Shown here: positions 37,775 through 46,215 of the stretch, piece after piece
Layout of the letters: every line of letters begins with the position of its first letter
Position numbering within the stretch: position 1 is the first letter of the stretch
From: Bacteroidales bacterium
GTDB lineage: Bacteria > Bacteroidota > Bacteroidia > Bacteroidales > F082
Assembly: GCA_015709215.1 (NCBI GenBank)
Contig: JACCQN010000005.1
Location: 32,806 to 96,805, forward strand
DNA: 64,000 nucleotides
Direction: 5' to 3'
Made by a program: the position numbers and the translations under genes
The notes under the pieces: generated by a model
Seen by the model: the letters and a program-made list of their open reading frames with translations, nothing else
What the model was told of the DNA's origin: nothing
Database searches by the model: none

Positions 37775-38660
37775 CTGTTCGTGGGATTATTACGTTCAAA
37801 CTCAGGGGATTTACCTTGATGTGTAAGTTCTTTTTTAGTTTTACAGGTTCTCCATCAAGATTGATTACCTTGTTTTTTTTTCGTTTTACGATTAGCTCAG
37901 AGGTCTTTAAAACCTGTACATAGTGCGATTTATGTATCATCTTTAATAATAAAAGATTGATAATTAAGGGCATTTCAAAAATATTTGGTTTTTGTACAAT
38001 ACAAACATCCAGCAGGCCATCGTTAAGCTCGGCTTGTGGCGCTATTGTAGTGTTGTAGCCAAACTGATTGGAGTTGGCAAAAGCAATAAAGAAGGCACGG
38101 GTTTTTATGCGTTCTCCGTTTTTAAGGATAAGCTCGTAACTTTTTGGCTTGTAATGCTGAAACCTGGCAGCAACAATTTTGAAGTAGGTAAAAAATCCGC
38201 GGCCCGCTTCTTCAGCAAAAAGCTTGGCTACAAGGGCGTCGAAACCAACGCCGGCAATACTGATAAAAACCTCATTGTTTATTGTCGCTGTGTCAATTTT
38301 ACTACTCAAACCTTTGTTGATGAGGTTTAAAGCACCTTCAAAACTAAGAGGGATATTCAAGTGACGGGCTAGTCCGTTTCCTGATCCGCTTGGAATAATG
38401 CCAAGTTTTGTATCAGTGTTGATCAGGCTGCGTGCAACTTCGTTGATTGTGCCATCACCGCCTACAGCCACTACAATATCATATTTGTCTGCAACGGCCT
38501 GACGGCTGATTTCGGAGGCATGCTTGGGCCCTTCCGTAAAAGTTATGTCGTAGTCGAATCGTGTTGCATCAATTACTTCTTTTGCAAAAGCAGGAAAGCT
38601 CTCTTTTTGTGTGTTACCTGAAATAGGATTTACAATAAACAGCAGTCTTTCCTTTTTCAT
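37728..38660 (-). CDS. Diacylglycerol/lipid kinase family protein (YegS-like)
   Basis: A 310-residue kinase of the DAGK catalytic family. The nucleotide-binding motif [13 protein letters not shown] is near 67-79 and [14 protein letters not shown] near 96-109; the N-terminal [10 protein letters not shown] is typical. It phosphorylates a lipid such as diacylglycerol at the inner membrane. Its neighbour upstream is an LTA-synthase-like enzyme, and Gram-positive LTA synthesis releases diacylglycerol that such kinases recycle, so a linked role is a reasonable inference. Start ATG overlaps the upstream stop (ATGA); the last 15 codons overlap yciH. Confidence 0.9.
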   Translation of the reverse strand: MKKERLLFIVNPISGNTQKESFPAFAKEVIDATRFDYDITFTEGPKHASEISRQAVADKYDIVVAVGGDGTINEVARSLINTDTKLGIIPSGSGNGLARHLNIPLSFEGALNLINKGLSSKIDTATINNEVFISIAGVGFDALVAKLFAEEAGRGFFTYFKIVAARFQHYKPKSYELILKNGERIKTRAFFIAFANSNQFGYNTTIAPQAELNDGLLDVCIVQKPNIFEMPLIINLLLLKMIHKSHYVQVLKTSELIVKRKKNKVINLDGEPVKLKKNLHIKVNPLSLNVIIPRTDEEKKHRTSRLFHQS

Positions 38661-40588
38661 TCAGCGGTTAGTTTGTTGGATATCATTCTGTTATTGTATT
38701 GCTGTAGTATAGCTTTGAGTTTTTGTTCCTGTTGCATAAGTGCGTTTGATCGCTCTGCTATCAAATTATACTGTAGCATAGAGTCATGTTGTAAATCGAA
38801 AAATCCTACGCTCTGAATGCCATCATACTGGAGCAAATAATTGTTGTTTTGAAACTGATAGACCTGATTGATAAAACTAATGTGCCAGGCGTCAATTTGT
38901 TCGTCGAAAGGGTTGTTTCCAAAGGCAACAAAGGGTTGATTCACTTCGGCCAAAGCCAGCATTGCCGGCATAATATCAGTTTGCTGCGTGATGCGTTCTG
39001 AGCTGTAAATACTGTCGAACATAGGGCTGTAAAAAGCAATCGGGATAGCGTACATGCCTATTTCGTTGCGATAAAAATCTGATTGAGAACCAGATTGTGT
39101 ATGATCGGCAGTGATGATAAAAATAGTTTGACCAAACCAGTTTGTTTGCTTTGCTGTTTCGAAAAAGCTTCTGAGTGCAGAATCTGTATATCTCACGGTG
39201 TTTTCAAACGCACTGAATTCGTTTTGTTCGGGCAATCGAAAATCATCGGGCAGGGTAAAGGGATGATGGGAAGAAATTGTGAAAACAGCTGCAGCAAAAG
39301 GTTTTGGAAAAATATCCATTTGCTTAACAGCAAATTGCAGGAAAGGTTTATCAAATATTCCCCATCTGCCGTCAAAATCTTTGTCGTTGCCATATTCCCG
39401 TCGGCCAAAATAGTGATTAAATCCGGCTGCTTTTGCCGTGGCATCAAAATTCATGGTGCCATTATTGCCTCCGTGAAAAAAAGCTGTATGATACCCTTTT
39501 TGCTGTAAGATACTTCCAGTTCCTTTAATAGTATTTGCTGCATAAGCCGATGTAGGATAATCAATTTGCATCAATGAAGGAATGCCTGCCAAGATTGCCG
39601 GTAGGGCTTCGATCGAACGTTTGCCATTTGCCTTGCCTTTGAATGTAATGCTTTGGCTCAGCAAACTATCCAGAAAAGGAGTCAGGCTTGCCTCACGCGG
39701 ATTGTAGTAGTTAATGAGTTCTTGTCCAAAACTTTCCAGAATCAATATCACGAAATTAGCTTGCACGTCTTCGTTTTGAAACCATTCAGGTTGTTCAACT
39801 TTTTGAATAGGAGTGTAGATTTGATTCAGTACTTCTTCAGAAAAATCATGCCGGTATCTCAAAGCTGGCTGATTGATGGTTTTTAAAACTGAAAAAGGAG
39901 TGTTCAATACCAATGGGATTTGCTGTGTGCTGGCGTAATTTCCTGCAGTGACCAAACTGATAGGTTTAAGCTGTAATCCACCGCGTCCAGCGATTACAAT
40001 AAATGCTACTGCCAATATAAAAAACATCGATTGCAAAATATACCAGGTACGCGTCCGAATGGCAGATGGTGATTGCGGAACAAAAAACCGTATTGATTTG
40101 ACTAAAACCCAAATAATAAGAACCCAAATGACCCACATATACCAGTAATCCGTTAGAAACTGCCATAGCAGCGGCAGAATGTTTTCATTAGGATTGCCCA
40201 AAAATTGAAACAACTCGGATGTGGTTCGCTTGGCAATAAAACGAAAGTAAATGGTGTCGATAAGGTTGAGCCCGATCGCTAGGGCGTTTGTCCAGATGAA
40301 AATCTGATCGGCAGTTTTTTGCCATAATGGATGATATTTTAAAGGGGTTGGGACTGATAACAAAATAATATACAGTATATTAACCATTGTTACGGCTGCC
40401 AGGTCGAAACGTATTCCGGCAATCATCAGCGGCATCAACTCAGCGAATGACAGATAGCCAAAGCTGTTGAGATTGAATATGTAAAATACCCAGCGGCTCA
40501 GGCTAAACAAAACCATCACAACTACCATACGGAAGACTACCAGCAATGGCAATGAAATGCGCCTGACCATTGGGAAACGAAATCTCAT
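38657..40588 (-). CDS. LTA-synthase-like membrane sulfatase/phosphoglycerol transferase
   Basis: A 643-residue protein with five N-terminal membrane helices (about 10-210) and a large C-terminal alkaline-phosphatase-fold domain (about 265-570). Metal-binding blocks are VILILESFGQE near 280-290, FFHGGNNGTMNFD near 372-384 and IITADHT near 475-481. The nucleophile position reads GKRSIEALP, so Ser probably replaces the Thr of Gram-positive LtaS. Members transfer phosphoglycerol or phosphoethanolamine head groups to envelope glycans. It overlaps both neighbours by 4 bp. The substrate in a Gram-negative is not known. Confidence 0.85.
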   Translation of the reverse strand: MRFRFPMVRRISLPLLVVFRMVVVMVLFSLSRWVFYIFNLNSFGYLSFAELMPLMIAGIRFDLAAVTMVNILYIILLSVPTPLKYHPLWQKTADQIFIWTNALAIGLNLIDTIYFRFIAKRTTSELFQFLGNPNENILPLLWQFLTDYWYMWVIWVLIIWVLVKSIRFFVPQSPSAIRTRTWYILQSMFFILAVAFIVIAGRGGLQLKPISLVTAGNYASTQQIPLVLNTPFSVLKTINQPALRYRHDFSEEVLNQIYTPIQKVEQPEWFQNEDVQANFVILILESFGQELINYYNPREASLTPFLDSLLSQSITFKGKANGKRSIEALPAILAGIPSLMQIDYPTSAYAANTIKGTGSILQQKGYHTAFFHGGNNGTMNFDATAKAAGFNHYFGRREYGNDKDFDGRWGIFDKPFLQFAVKQMDIFPKPFAAAVFTISSHHPFTLPDDFRLPEQNEFSAFENTVRYTDSALRSFFETAKQTNWFGQTIFIITADHTQSGSQSDFYRNEIGMYAIPIAFYSPMFDSIYSSERITQQTDIMPAMLALAEVNQPFVAFGNNPFDEQIDAWHISFINQVYQFQNNNYLLQYDGIQSVGFFDLQHDSMLQYNLIAERSNALMQQEQKLKAILQQYNNRMISNKLTAE

Positions 40589-40935
40589 TTGAAAATATTG
40601 ATATAAACTACACGCTGTATCTCTTCTGCCTGATTGCCGGCTTCGTCCGCAACGTTGAATGTTACGCGATAGGAGCCAATTTCATCCTCATCAACGTTTG
40701 AGTTTATCTGCATTCTTGCGCTGATATTAATAGTGTCGAGACTGGCAGTGATGTCGTAGGCTTCGGCTCCTGCATCTTCATAGGGTTCACCCAGAGGTGA
40801 CCAGACAGGATTAGCGCCATTTAAAACAATAAAAGGCGGATAAGGATCATCTTTGGTTTCTTCCTTATTACATGCTGAGATCAAAAGCACATCCGATAAT
40901 ATCCACAGCAAAAAAATAAACTGGTTTGCCTTCAT
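40585..40935 (-). CDS. Small DUF5011-like lipoprotein
   Basis: A 116-residue protein. The signal peptide ends in the lipobox LLISAC (Cys22). The mature part is one immunoglobulin-like DUF5011 domain (PPFIVLNGANPVWSPLGEPY, then GSYRVTFNVADEAGNQAEE). It should be anchored to the envelope and may bind glycan or protein. It is the first gene of a tightly overlapping leftward operon, and its stop overlaps the start of the sulfatase gene (ATGA). Whether it helps the sulfatase is unknown. Confidence 0.8.
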   Translation of the reverse strand: MKANQFIFLLWILSDVLLISACNKEETKDDPYPPFIVLNGANPVWSPLGEPYEDAGAEAYDITASLDTINISARMQINSNVDEDEIGSYRVTFNVADEAGNQAEEIQRVVYINIFK

Positions 40936-41014
40936 AAACAGATAAATTTGCAGAAAATTTTCTACTCTTGGAATATCCTGGTCTCCGGTAAAGATTTGCT
41001 TCCGGAAAACCTTG

Positions 41015-41022
41015 CAAAAATA
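41015..41022 (-). promoter_or_regulatory. Candidate -7 box for the DUF5011/LTA-synthase-like operon
   Basis: Reverse strand TATTTTTG, 80 bp before the ATG at 40935; it lies back to back with the HAD promoter box at 41050. Confidence 0.35.
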
Positions 41023-41049
41023 CTAAAATTAAAGTAGCACGCTTTTTGG

Positions 41050-41057
41050 TATTTTTG
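41050..41057 (+). promoter_or_regulatory. Candidate -7 box for the HAD gene
   Basis: TATTTTTG 18 bp before the ATG at 41075, implying a very short leader. Confidence 0.35.
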
Positions 41058-41074
41058 CCCAAACTGCTTGATAA

Positions 41075-41551
41075 ATGATAAAAACATTGATATTTGACTG
41101 GGGCGATACCATCATGCGCGATTTTGATGAGCCCGGACCTATGTCGGAATGGGAAAACGTAGCCTGGATTCCGGAAGCGGAGGAGTGCTTGAAAACGCTT
41201 TCAAAACATTACGTTTGCATTATTGCTACCAGCGCCAGCCATTCTGATACGGTAGAAATGAAAAAAGCTTTGGCAAGGCTTGGCGCCGATCAGTATTTTC
41301 ATCAGTTTTATTCCCAAAAAGAATTAGGATATGCCAAACCTGATCCAAGGTTTTTTAAGGCCGTGATGAAAAAGAGTGGTGCCCTTGCTAATGAAACTGT
41401 TATGATTGGAAACCTTTATGAAAAAGACATTATTGGTGCTAAACAGGCAGGACTGACAACAGTTTTTTTTAATGAACATAACCTGAAAGGCGATTTCCCG
41501 GATGCTGATCATATCATTAATCGCATGAACCAACTCACTAAACTGTTTTAA
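41075..41551 (+). CDS. HAD-superfamily hydrolase with atypical motifs
   Basis: A 158-residue cytoplasmic HAD phosphatase. Motif I is DWGDT (Asp8 nucleophile), with Gly instead of the usual second Asp at +2 and Asp11 at +3. Motif II is ATSASHSD, motif III Lys is in ELGYAKPDPRFF near 88-99, and motif IV is MIGNLYEKDIIGAKQAG with Asn in place of Asp. These swaps occur in some HAD lineages but could lower activity. There is almost no cap domain. Its stop overlaps the start of the M23 peptidase gene by one base (TAATG). Substrate unknown. Confidence 0.85.
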   Translation: MIKTLIFDWGDTIMRDFDEPGPMSEWENVAWIPEAEECLKTLSKHYVCIIATSASHSDTVEMKKALARLGADQYFHQFYSQKELGYAKPDPRFFKAVMKKSGALANETVMIGNLYEKDIIGAKQAGLTTVFFNEHNLKGDFPDADHIINRMNQLTKLF

Positions 41552-43239
41552 TGAAACACTTATTTTTTACTTTTTTGGTTTTGCTTTCATTTTCACTAAA
41601 AGCTCAGCAACAATTTCCAAAATATAGTCATCCGCTTGATATCCCGATATATTTGTCGGGTACTTTTGCCGAATTACGCAGCAATCATTTTCACTCCGGT
41701 ATAGATATTCGCACTCAGGGGGTTGAAGGAAAGCCGGTATTTGCCATCGGAGATGGTTTTGTGAGTAGGATTGCAGTGTCTCCTTTTGGTTTTGGCAGGG
41801 CAATTTATGTAAATCATCCGGAGGGTTATACTTCTGTATATGCACATTTACAGCGGTTTAGCCCTGATATTGAAGCTTTCGTTAAACAGGAGCAATACAA
41901 GCAAAAATCTTTTGCTGTAAATCTTTATCTAAATCCCGAACGGTTTCCGCTGAAAGATGGTCAGCAACTTGGAATATCCGGAAACAGCGGTTCTTCAGGT
42001 GGGCCTCATCTTCATTTCGAAATCCGTGATGCGGCCACACAGGAACCCATGAATCCCTTGTATTTTGGTATTCAGATAAAAGATTACATTAGGCCGGCAA
42101 TCAGTCATTTTGCGGTTTATCCGATGAATGATACTTCTTTTGTAAAGCAACAGCACGAACCTTTTTATTTGCCTGTACTGGGTTGGGGAGAACAACATCG
42201 CTTGCCTGAACATCAAGCTGTTGAGTTAAACGGGAGCTTTGCTTTTGGGATTTCTGTGATTGATCAGCATAACGATATGCCTAATAAAAATGGAGTTTAT
42301 ACGATTCGGCTGGTACAGGATTCAACAGTTTTATTTGAAGTAAGAGCTGATCGTTTTTCTTTTGGCGAAACGCGTTACATCAACAGCTATATTGATTATG
42401 CCTATTATCAAACAAACAAAAAACGATTGATCAAAACTGCTGTTGATCCCTTGAATAAACTTGGCCTTTATGAAAAACAGCTGGGAATTGTCAAGGTGAA
42501 ATATGGTGATACGCTCAAACTTGCATTTGAAGTCATGGATTTTCATCAAAACCGCTCATTTTTGCCTTTTACCTTGATTGGCGTGGAACAAGATACCTCT
42601 TTAAAAAAAGTTTTTCACTCCGGAATCCTTATCAAGGCCGGCTCTTTATTTAGCCTGGAAAGTGACAATTTCAAATTGAATATTCCAAAAGATGCTTTTT
42701 ATAAGGATGAATATCTTGTTGTGGCCAACGAAAAAGACAGCATTAGCGGTGTTGAGATTTTTCAAATTGGCAACCGGACAATCCCTGTGCATAAAGCCTA
42801 TAAATTGGCTGTTAAAACTCCTGATTTCAAAAAGCCTGATAAGTTTTACATCGCCTATCTGGACGAAAAAAATGAGACTTCAGCAGTGAAAACCAAATTT
42901 GAAGATGGATTTCTCTGTGCCGAACCCCGGTTGATGGGGCGATTCACTGTGCTGCCGGATACGCTAAAACCCAGCATCAAATGCTTGAATTTTGACCAAA
43001 CAAAATCTGTTTCCGGATTAACTGCTTTAAAAGTAAGGATTGAAGACAAAGAAACCGGCATTGATACTTACACGGCCACACTTAACGGGGAGTGGCTGCT
43101 GATGGAGTATGATGCCAAAAACGATCTGCTGATTTATGAAGTTGATGAGCGCCTTAAGAAAGGAGAAAATATCCTTAGGATTGAGGTGAAAGATCAGGTT
43201 GGTAATCGTAGTTTAAAAGAAGTAAAACTGTTGAACTAA
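41551..43239 (+). CDS. Secreted M23 family metallopeptidase
   Basis: A 562-residue protein with a signal peptide ending SLKAQ (about 19). The M23/LytM zinc site is near the N-terminus: His48 and Asp52 in HSGID, and His153/His155 in PHLHFE. The domain is interrupted by a loop at about 105-130. The remainder (about 170-562) is a long beta-rich region with Ig-like segments at the end (KVRIEDKETGIDTY, LRIEVKDQVGN). M23 enzymes cut peptidoglycan cross-bridges. It is translated from the TAATG junction with the HAD gene and ends directly against the converging HD gene, with no bases between stops. Confidence 0.88.
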   Translation: MKHLFFTFLVLLSFSLKAQQQFPKYSHPLDIPIYLSGTFAELRSNHFHSGIDIRTQGVEGKPVFAIGDGFVSRIAVSPFGFGRAIYVNHPEGYTSVYAHLQRFSPDIEAFVKQEQYKQKSFAVNLYLNPERFPLKDGQQLGISGNSGSSGGPHLHFEIRDAATQEPMNPLYFGIQIKDYIRPAISHFAVYPMNDTSFVKQQHEPFYLPVLGWGEQHRLPEHQAVELNGSFAFGISVIDQHNDMPNKNGVYTIRLVQDSTVLFEVRADRFSFGETRYINSYIDYAYYQTNKKRLIKTAVDPLNKLGLYEKQLGIVKVKYGDTLKLAFEVMDFHQNRSFLPFTLIGVEQDTSLKKVFHSGILIKAGSLFSLESDNFKLNIPKDAFYKDEYLVVANEKDSISGVEIFQIGNRTIPVHKAYKLAVKTPDFKKPDKFYIAYLDEKNETSAVKTKFEDGFLCAEPRLMGRFTVLPDTLKPSIKCLNFDQTKSVSGLTALKVRIEDKETGIDTYTATLNGEWLLMEYDAKNDLLIYEVDERLKKGENILRIEVKDQVGNRSLKEVKLLN

Positions 43240-43890
43240 TCAGCTTTTTCCTGTTCTTTCGGATTCAAATTGTGCCAGAAAATCAAGCATAAACTGATGC
43301 CTTTTCTCTGCCATTGCTTTAGCTTTTTCAGTATTCATCTGGTCTTTGAGAAGCAACAGTTTTTCATAAAAATGATTGATGGTTGCAGCGTTGCTTTTTT
43401 GATAGGATGCGCTGCTTTTATGCTGAATCGAGGGTAAGTTGTCGTCATAAAACGGTCGTTGCTTGAAGCCTCCATAACTGAAAGCCCTTGCTATTCCGAT
43501 GGCACCAATGGCATCCAGCCTGTCTGCATCCTGCACGATTTCAAACTCTATCGACTTCGGAATTTGGTTGTCAAAGCTGTGCCTGAAAGATATGCCATTG
43601 ATTATTGTAGTGATATGCTCAATGCGATCGCTGTCCAGTCCGTTATTTTTCAAAAAGTTTTTGATTTCGTTCAAAATTTCCTCCTCTTTTCCGGTCTGAA
43701 ATTTGGAATCGTGCAGGTCGTGAATCAAAACAGCGATCAGCACCACTGTTTGGTCACATGCGTGATTTTCGAGCAACTGCAAAGCGTTTTGATAAACACG
43801 TTCGATGTGCAGCCAGTCGTGTCCGCTTTCGGCGCCGGCTAATTTTTGTTGTACAAAAGTTTTGGTTTGCGCTATCAGTTCAAAATTCAT
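43240..43890 (-). CDS. HD-domain phosphohydrolase
   Basis: A 216-residue soluble protein. The first His is in HDWLHIERVYQNA near 23-35, the HD pair is in AVLIHDLHDSKF near 53-64, and the C-terminal Asp in DADRLDAIGAIGIARAF near 122-138, the metal ligands of the HD superfamily. It resembles YpgQ/YedJ-type nucleotide or phosphate ester hydrolases. It lies 11 bp after the nucleoside-kinase-like gene, so a nucleotide-metabolism role fits, though the substrate is not shown. Length is normal for this subgroup. Confidence 0.87.
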   Translation of the reverse strand: MNFELIAQTKTFVQQKLAGAESGHDWLHIERVYQNALQLLENHACDQTVVLIAVLIHDLHDSKFQTGKEEEILNEIKNFLKNNGLDSDRIEHITTIINGISFRHSFDNQIPKSIEFEIVQDADRLDAIGAIGIARAFSYGGFKQRPFYDDNLPSIQHKSSASYQKSNAATINHFYEKLLLLKDQMNTEKAKAMAEKRHQFMLDFLAQFESERTGKS

Positions 43891-43901
43891 GTTTAAAAGT
43901 G

Positions 43902-44399
43902 TTATTGGCCTATAAAATCCATAATCGTTTTTACCGGAAAGTTTTTGGTTCCATCGATGGTTAAAGTGCGATGTGGCTCGGGGCTGTTGCCGTATTTTAG
44001 GAAGCTGTCCCAGATATGCTGCACATACCAGTCGGGCTCATGTCCCCAGCGGTGATCATGATCTTTTCTGCTTAAAAAAGTTTGATAACCAATTTCGACC
44101 ATTAACATGCTATCGTACAGGCTGTTGGTCAAGCGGTCATAAAAAACGAGCAGTCCTTCTGCAATCACGATCTCATTTAATTTACTTTCGGCAATAATCG
44201 CTTTTCTAAATGCTACATGATCAATGCTATCCGGATGTTCCCAGTTGATACGATTGTTGATCCGGGGAATACGATCAGTGGGAAACACGAAATCATCCTG
44301 ACAGATAATATGTGTTTTTTTGCCCGGCAACTGATTTCTAAGCCACTCGGCCAATGTAGTTTTTCCCGCTCTGCTCACACCGCCAATACCAATAATCAT
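43902..44399 (-). CDS. Uridine kinase/nicotinamide riboside kinase-like P-loop kinase
   Basis: A 165-residue kinase. The Walker A motif GGVSRAGKTT is at 6-15, ICQDDFVFP at about 33-41 holds the base-proximal acidic pair, and IVIAEGLLVFYD near 77-88 is the Walker B-like strand. The DDF-(x)n-P arrangement resembles nicotinamide riboside kinases as much as uridine kinases. It would phosphorylate a nucleoside using ATP in the cytoplasm. It lies 9 bp after a lipoprotein gene and 11 bp before an HD hydrolase. The nicotinamide riboside reading is an inference from sequence style. Confidence 0.75.
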   Translation of the reverse strand: MIIGIGGVSRAGKTTLAEWLRNQLPGKKTHIICQDDFVFPTDRIPRINNRINWEHPDSIDHVAFRKAIIAESKLNEIVIAEGLLVFYDRLTNSLYDSMLMVEIGYQTFLSRKDHDHRWGHEPDWYVQHIWDSFLKYGNSPEPHRTLTIDGTKNFPVKTIMDFIGQ

Positions 44400-44408
44400 A
44401 ATTCTGAT

Positions 44409-45881
44409 TTAGCGGTTGGCCGGAACAAATTGATAAGCACCTAAATCAGGACTTTCGGTACGCGAAACACCATCAAGATCGAATGGAACCTCCAGCGCAA
44501 ATTCCGGTTTTCCTTTTCCAATTACCGGTGAAAGGGTGTCGGGTCTGTAATTGAAGTTTTCGTAATCTTTGAAAAGAGGATTTTCGTTGGCGATACTGTT
44601 TACAAAGCCCGGCCAGTCAGCCAGTCTGCGTTCTGTTTTTATCAAACAGTTTTCGAAAACATAGCTGGTATCAGGGCTGCTAACAAATTCGTAGTTAAAT
44701 TCTTCACGATTGGCGCCATAAATGATGCTATTGCCCATCTCAAACTGAAAAGGCAGCTGAATGGGGTTTTCGAGTGAATCCAACAGAAAATTATTAAAAA
44801 ACAGTGAGGGGTTATTTCTAACAGAGAGGTTCCAGTTATTAGCAATTGTAGTGTGCACAAAACGATAATCACCGCCACCCGTCAGTGCCATGGCATAAGC
44901 CCCGCAATTGGCAACTGCCAGGTTTTTGGCTTCTATGGCATAAAGACGGGAAAAAAGTCCGATTCCGGTGAGATTTTCAATGATGGTATTGTCAATGCGC
45001 AAAGCGGCTTCGGTAGGCTTCAGAAATGATTCAGCCTGAATTCCGATGTAGCCATTTCGGATTATAGCATGTGAAATGCGATGATCGGCTCCGGCTCTTG
45101 CTTCCATCAGCCAGATGCGATCCCATTGTCCGGGCACGTTGCGGTAGTCTAGTCCTTCGCTGCTTTCGAGCCTGTCGCCCCTGAAAAGCACTGGTGACTC
45201 TGCTGTGCCGTTGACAATCAGTTGGCCTTCGCTGAATGACCAAAGTCCGGATTTATCGTGAAAATGCACCTGCGTGCCGGCTTCAATCTGAAGGGTTCCA
45301 TAGCTGTCGATCAGCGCATAGCCGTAAACCACATAAGGTTTTTCGGCGGTCCAAATGGTTGTTTCAAGGCTGTCGGCAACAACTTTAAAAGGTGGAAATC
45401 CTGCAATTTGCTGATCAGCAACAATATAAACAGCGTCTTGTCCCCAGGCAATGAGTTTCACCTGCTGGCTGTTGCCATTGGTTTCAATTACCAGATCGTC
45501 TTCAATGATAAAAGGATTTTGCTGGTCGGCAGGGTCGATGGTTACCCTCAGAAAAACGAATAAGCTATCGTTTCCGGGTATTTCAATATCGTAAAGTTGT
45601 GTTCCGGGTTTGCCGTCCACATTGATTCTGAACGGAGAAGAAGAAGCATTTCCCAGCCTGATCGAACTGATATTTAAACGTTCGTTATTATTATTGTATA
45701 TCATCAGCTGACGGGTAGCAGATCCCAGGCTGGAAAATACGGTGTCGAAAACAACCGAATCAGCCGAAAAGCTTAGCTTCAGGCCGTGATTGGTGCTGAT
45801 CTCATCCTGTTTGCGACAGGAAAAAATGCTGAATGCAAGTGCTGTAATCAATAGTAATGCTACAAAAGGAATTCGCCTCAT
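44409..45881 (-). CDS. Lipoprotein with ASH-like and beta-helix regions
   Basis: A 490-residue protein. The signal peptide ends in the lipobox FSIFSC (Cys22), placing it in the envelope. Residues 30-125 look like a beta-sandwich with an ASH/choice-of-anchor flavour (SVVFDTVFSSLGSATRQLMI). Residues about 180-440 read as a right-handed beta-helix (IQAESFLK, IDNTIIENLTGIGLF), ending PDLGAYQF, a motif common at the end of such Bacteroidota proteins. It has no visible catalytic site. It is the first gene of a leftward trio with a nucleoside kinase and an HD hydrolase, with a promoter box 31 bp upstream. Confidence 0.7.
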   Translation of the reverse strand: MRRIPFVALLLITALAFSIFSCRKQDEISTNHGLKLSFSADSVVFDTVFSSLGSATRQLMIYNNNNERLNISSIRLGNASSSPFRINVDGKPGTQLYDIEIPGNDSLFVFLRVTIDPADQQNPFIIEDDLVIETNGNSQQVKLIAWGQDAVYIVADQQIAGFPPFKVVADSLETTIWTAEKPYVVYGYALIDSYGTLQIEAGTQVHFHDKSGLWSFSEGQLIVNGTAESPVLFRGDRLESSEGLDYRNVPGQWDRIWLMEARAGADHRISHAIIRNGYIGIQAESFLKPTEAALRIDNTIIENLTGIGLFSRLYAIEAKNLAVANCGAYAMALTGGGDYRFVHTTIANNWNLSVRNNPSLFFNNFLLDSLENPIQLPFQFEMGNSIIYGANREEFNYEFVSSPDTSYVFENCLIKTERRLADWPGFVNSIANENPLFKDYENFNYRPDTLSPVIGKGKPEFALEVPFDLDGVSRTESPDLGAYQFVPANR

Positions 45882-45911
45882 CAGGGTTTAATGCTTAATA
45901 AAAATCGGGGG

Positions 45912-45919
45912 CAAAGATA
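45912..45919 (-). promoter_or_regulatory. Candidate -7 box for the lipoprotein-kinase-HD operon
   Basis: Reverse strand TATCTTTG, 31 bp before the ATG at 45881; no clear -33 element. Confidence 0.4.
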
Positions 45920-46135
45920 GGCTATTTATCTGGCCTGTCACTGCCTGATGTTTCACTAATAACGCTTAATTTCAGTTGAAATTGTGGTGGTTATTGCTAA
46001 GATTTTGATGTTTTCCTTGTCTGGGAAAAGTCAACAAAAGTGCTTTTTGGTTTGAAACAAGAGGGTAAAAAATGCACCTATCATTTTTTTATCAAAGTTG
46101 TGATTTATAGGCATATGCTATAATCTGTGTTACTG

Positions 46136-46166
46136 TTCGCAGCCTCTGGAATTTTTGCTACTTTTG
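46136..46166 (+). promoter_or_regulatory. Candidate promoter for ffh
   Basis: TTCG (46136-46139), 19 nt, TACTTTTG (46159-46166); 50 bp before the ffh ATG and followed by GCAGCC, as at the rpsO promoter. Confidence 0.45.
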
Positions 46167-46215
46167 CAGCCTGAAAAATAGCTTTAAAAGATTCATCATT
46201 AACCGATAATAAACT

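Larger units (their letters stand above)
45882..46215. other. Divergent intergenic region upstream of ffh
   Basis: A 334-bp gap between the lipoprotein gene and ffh. It contains a promoter box for each direction (45912-45919 and 46136-46166), listed separately. No RNA gene or small ORF was recognised. Confidence 0.5.
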
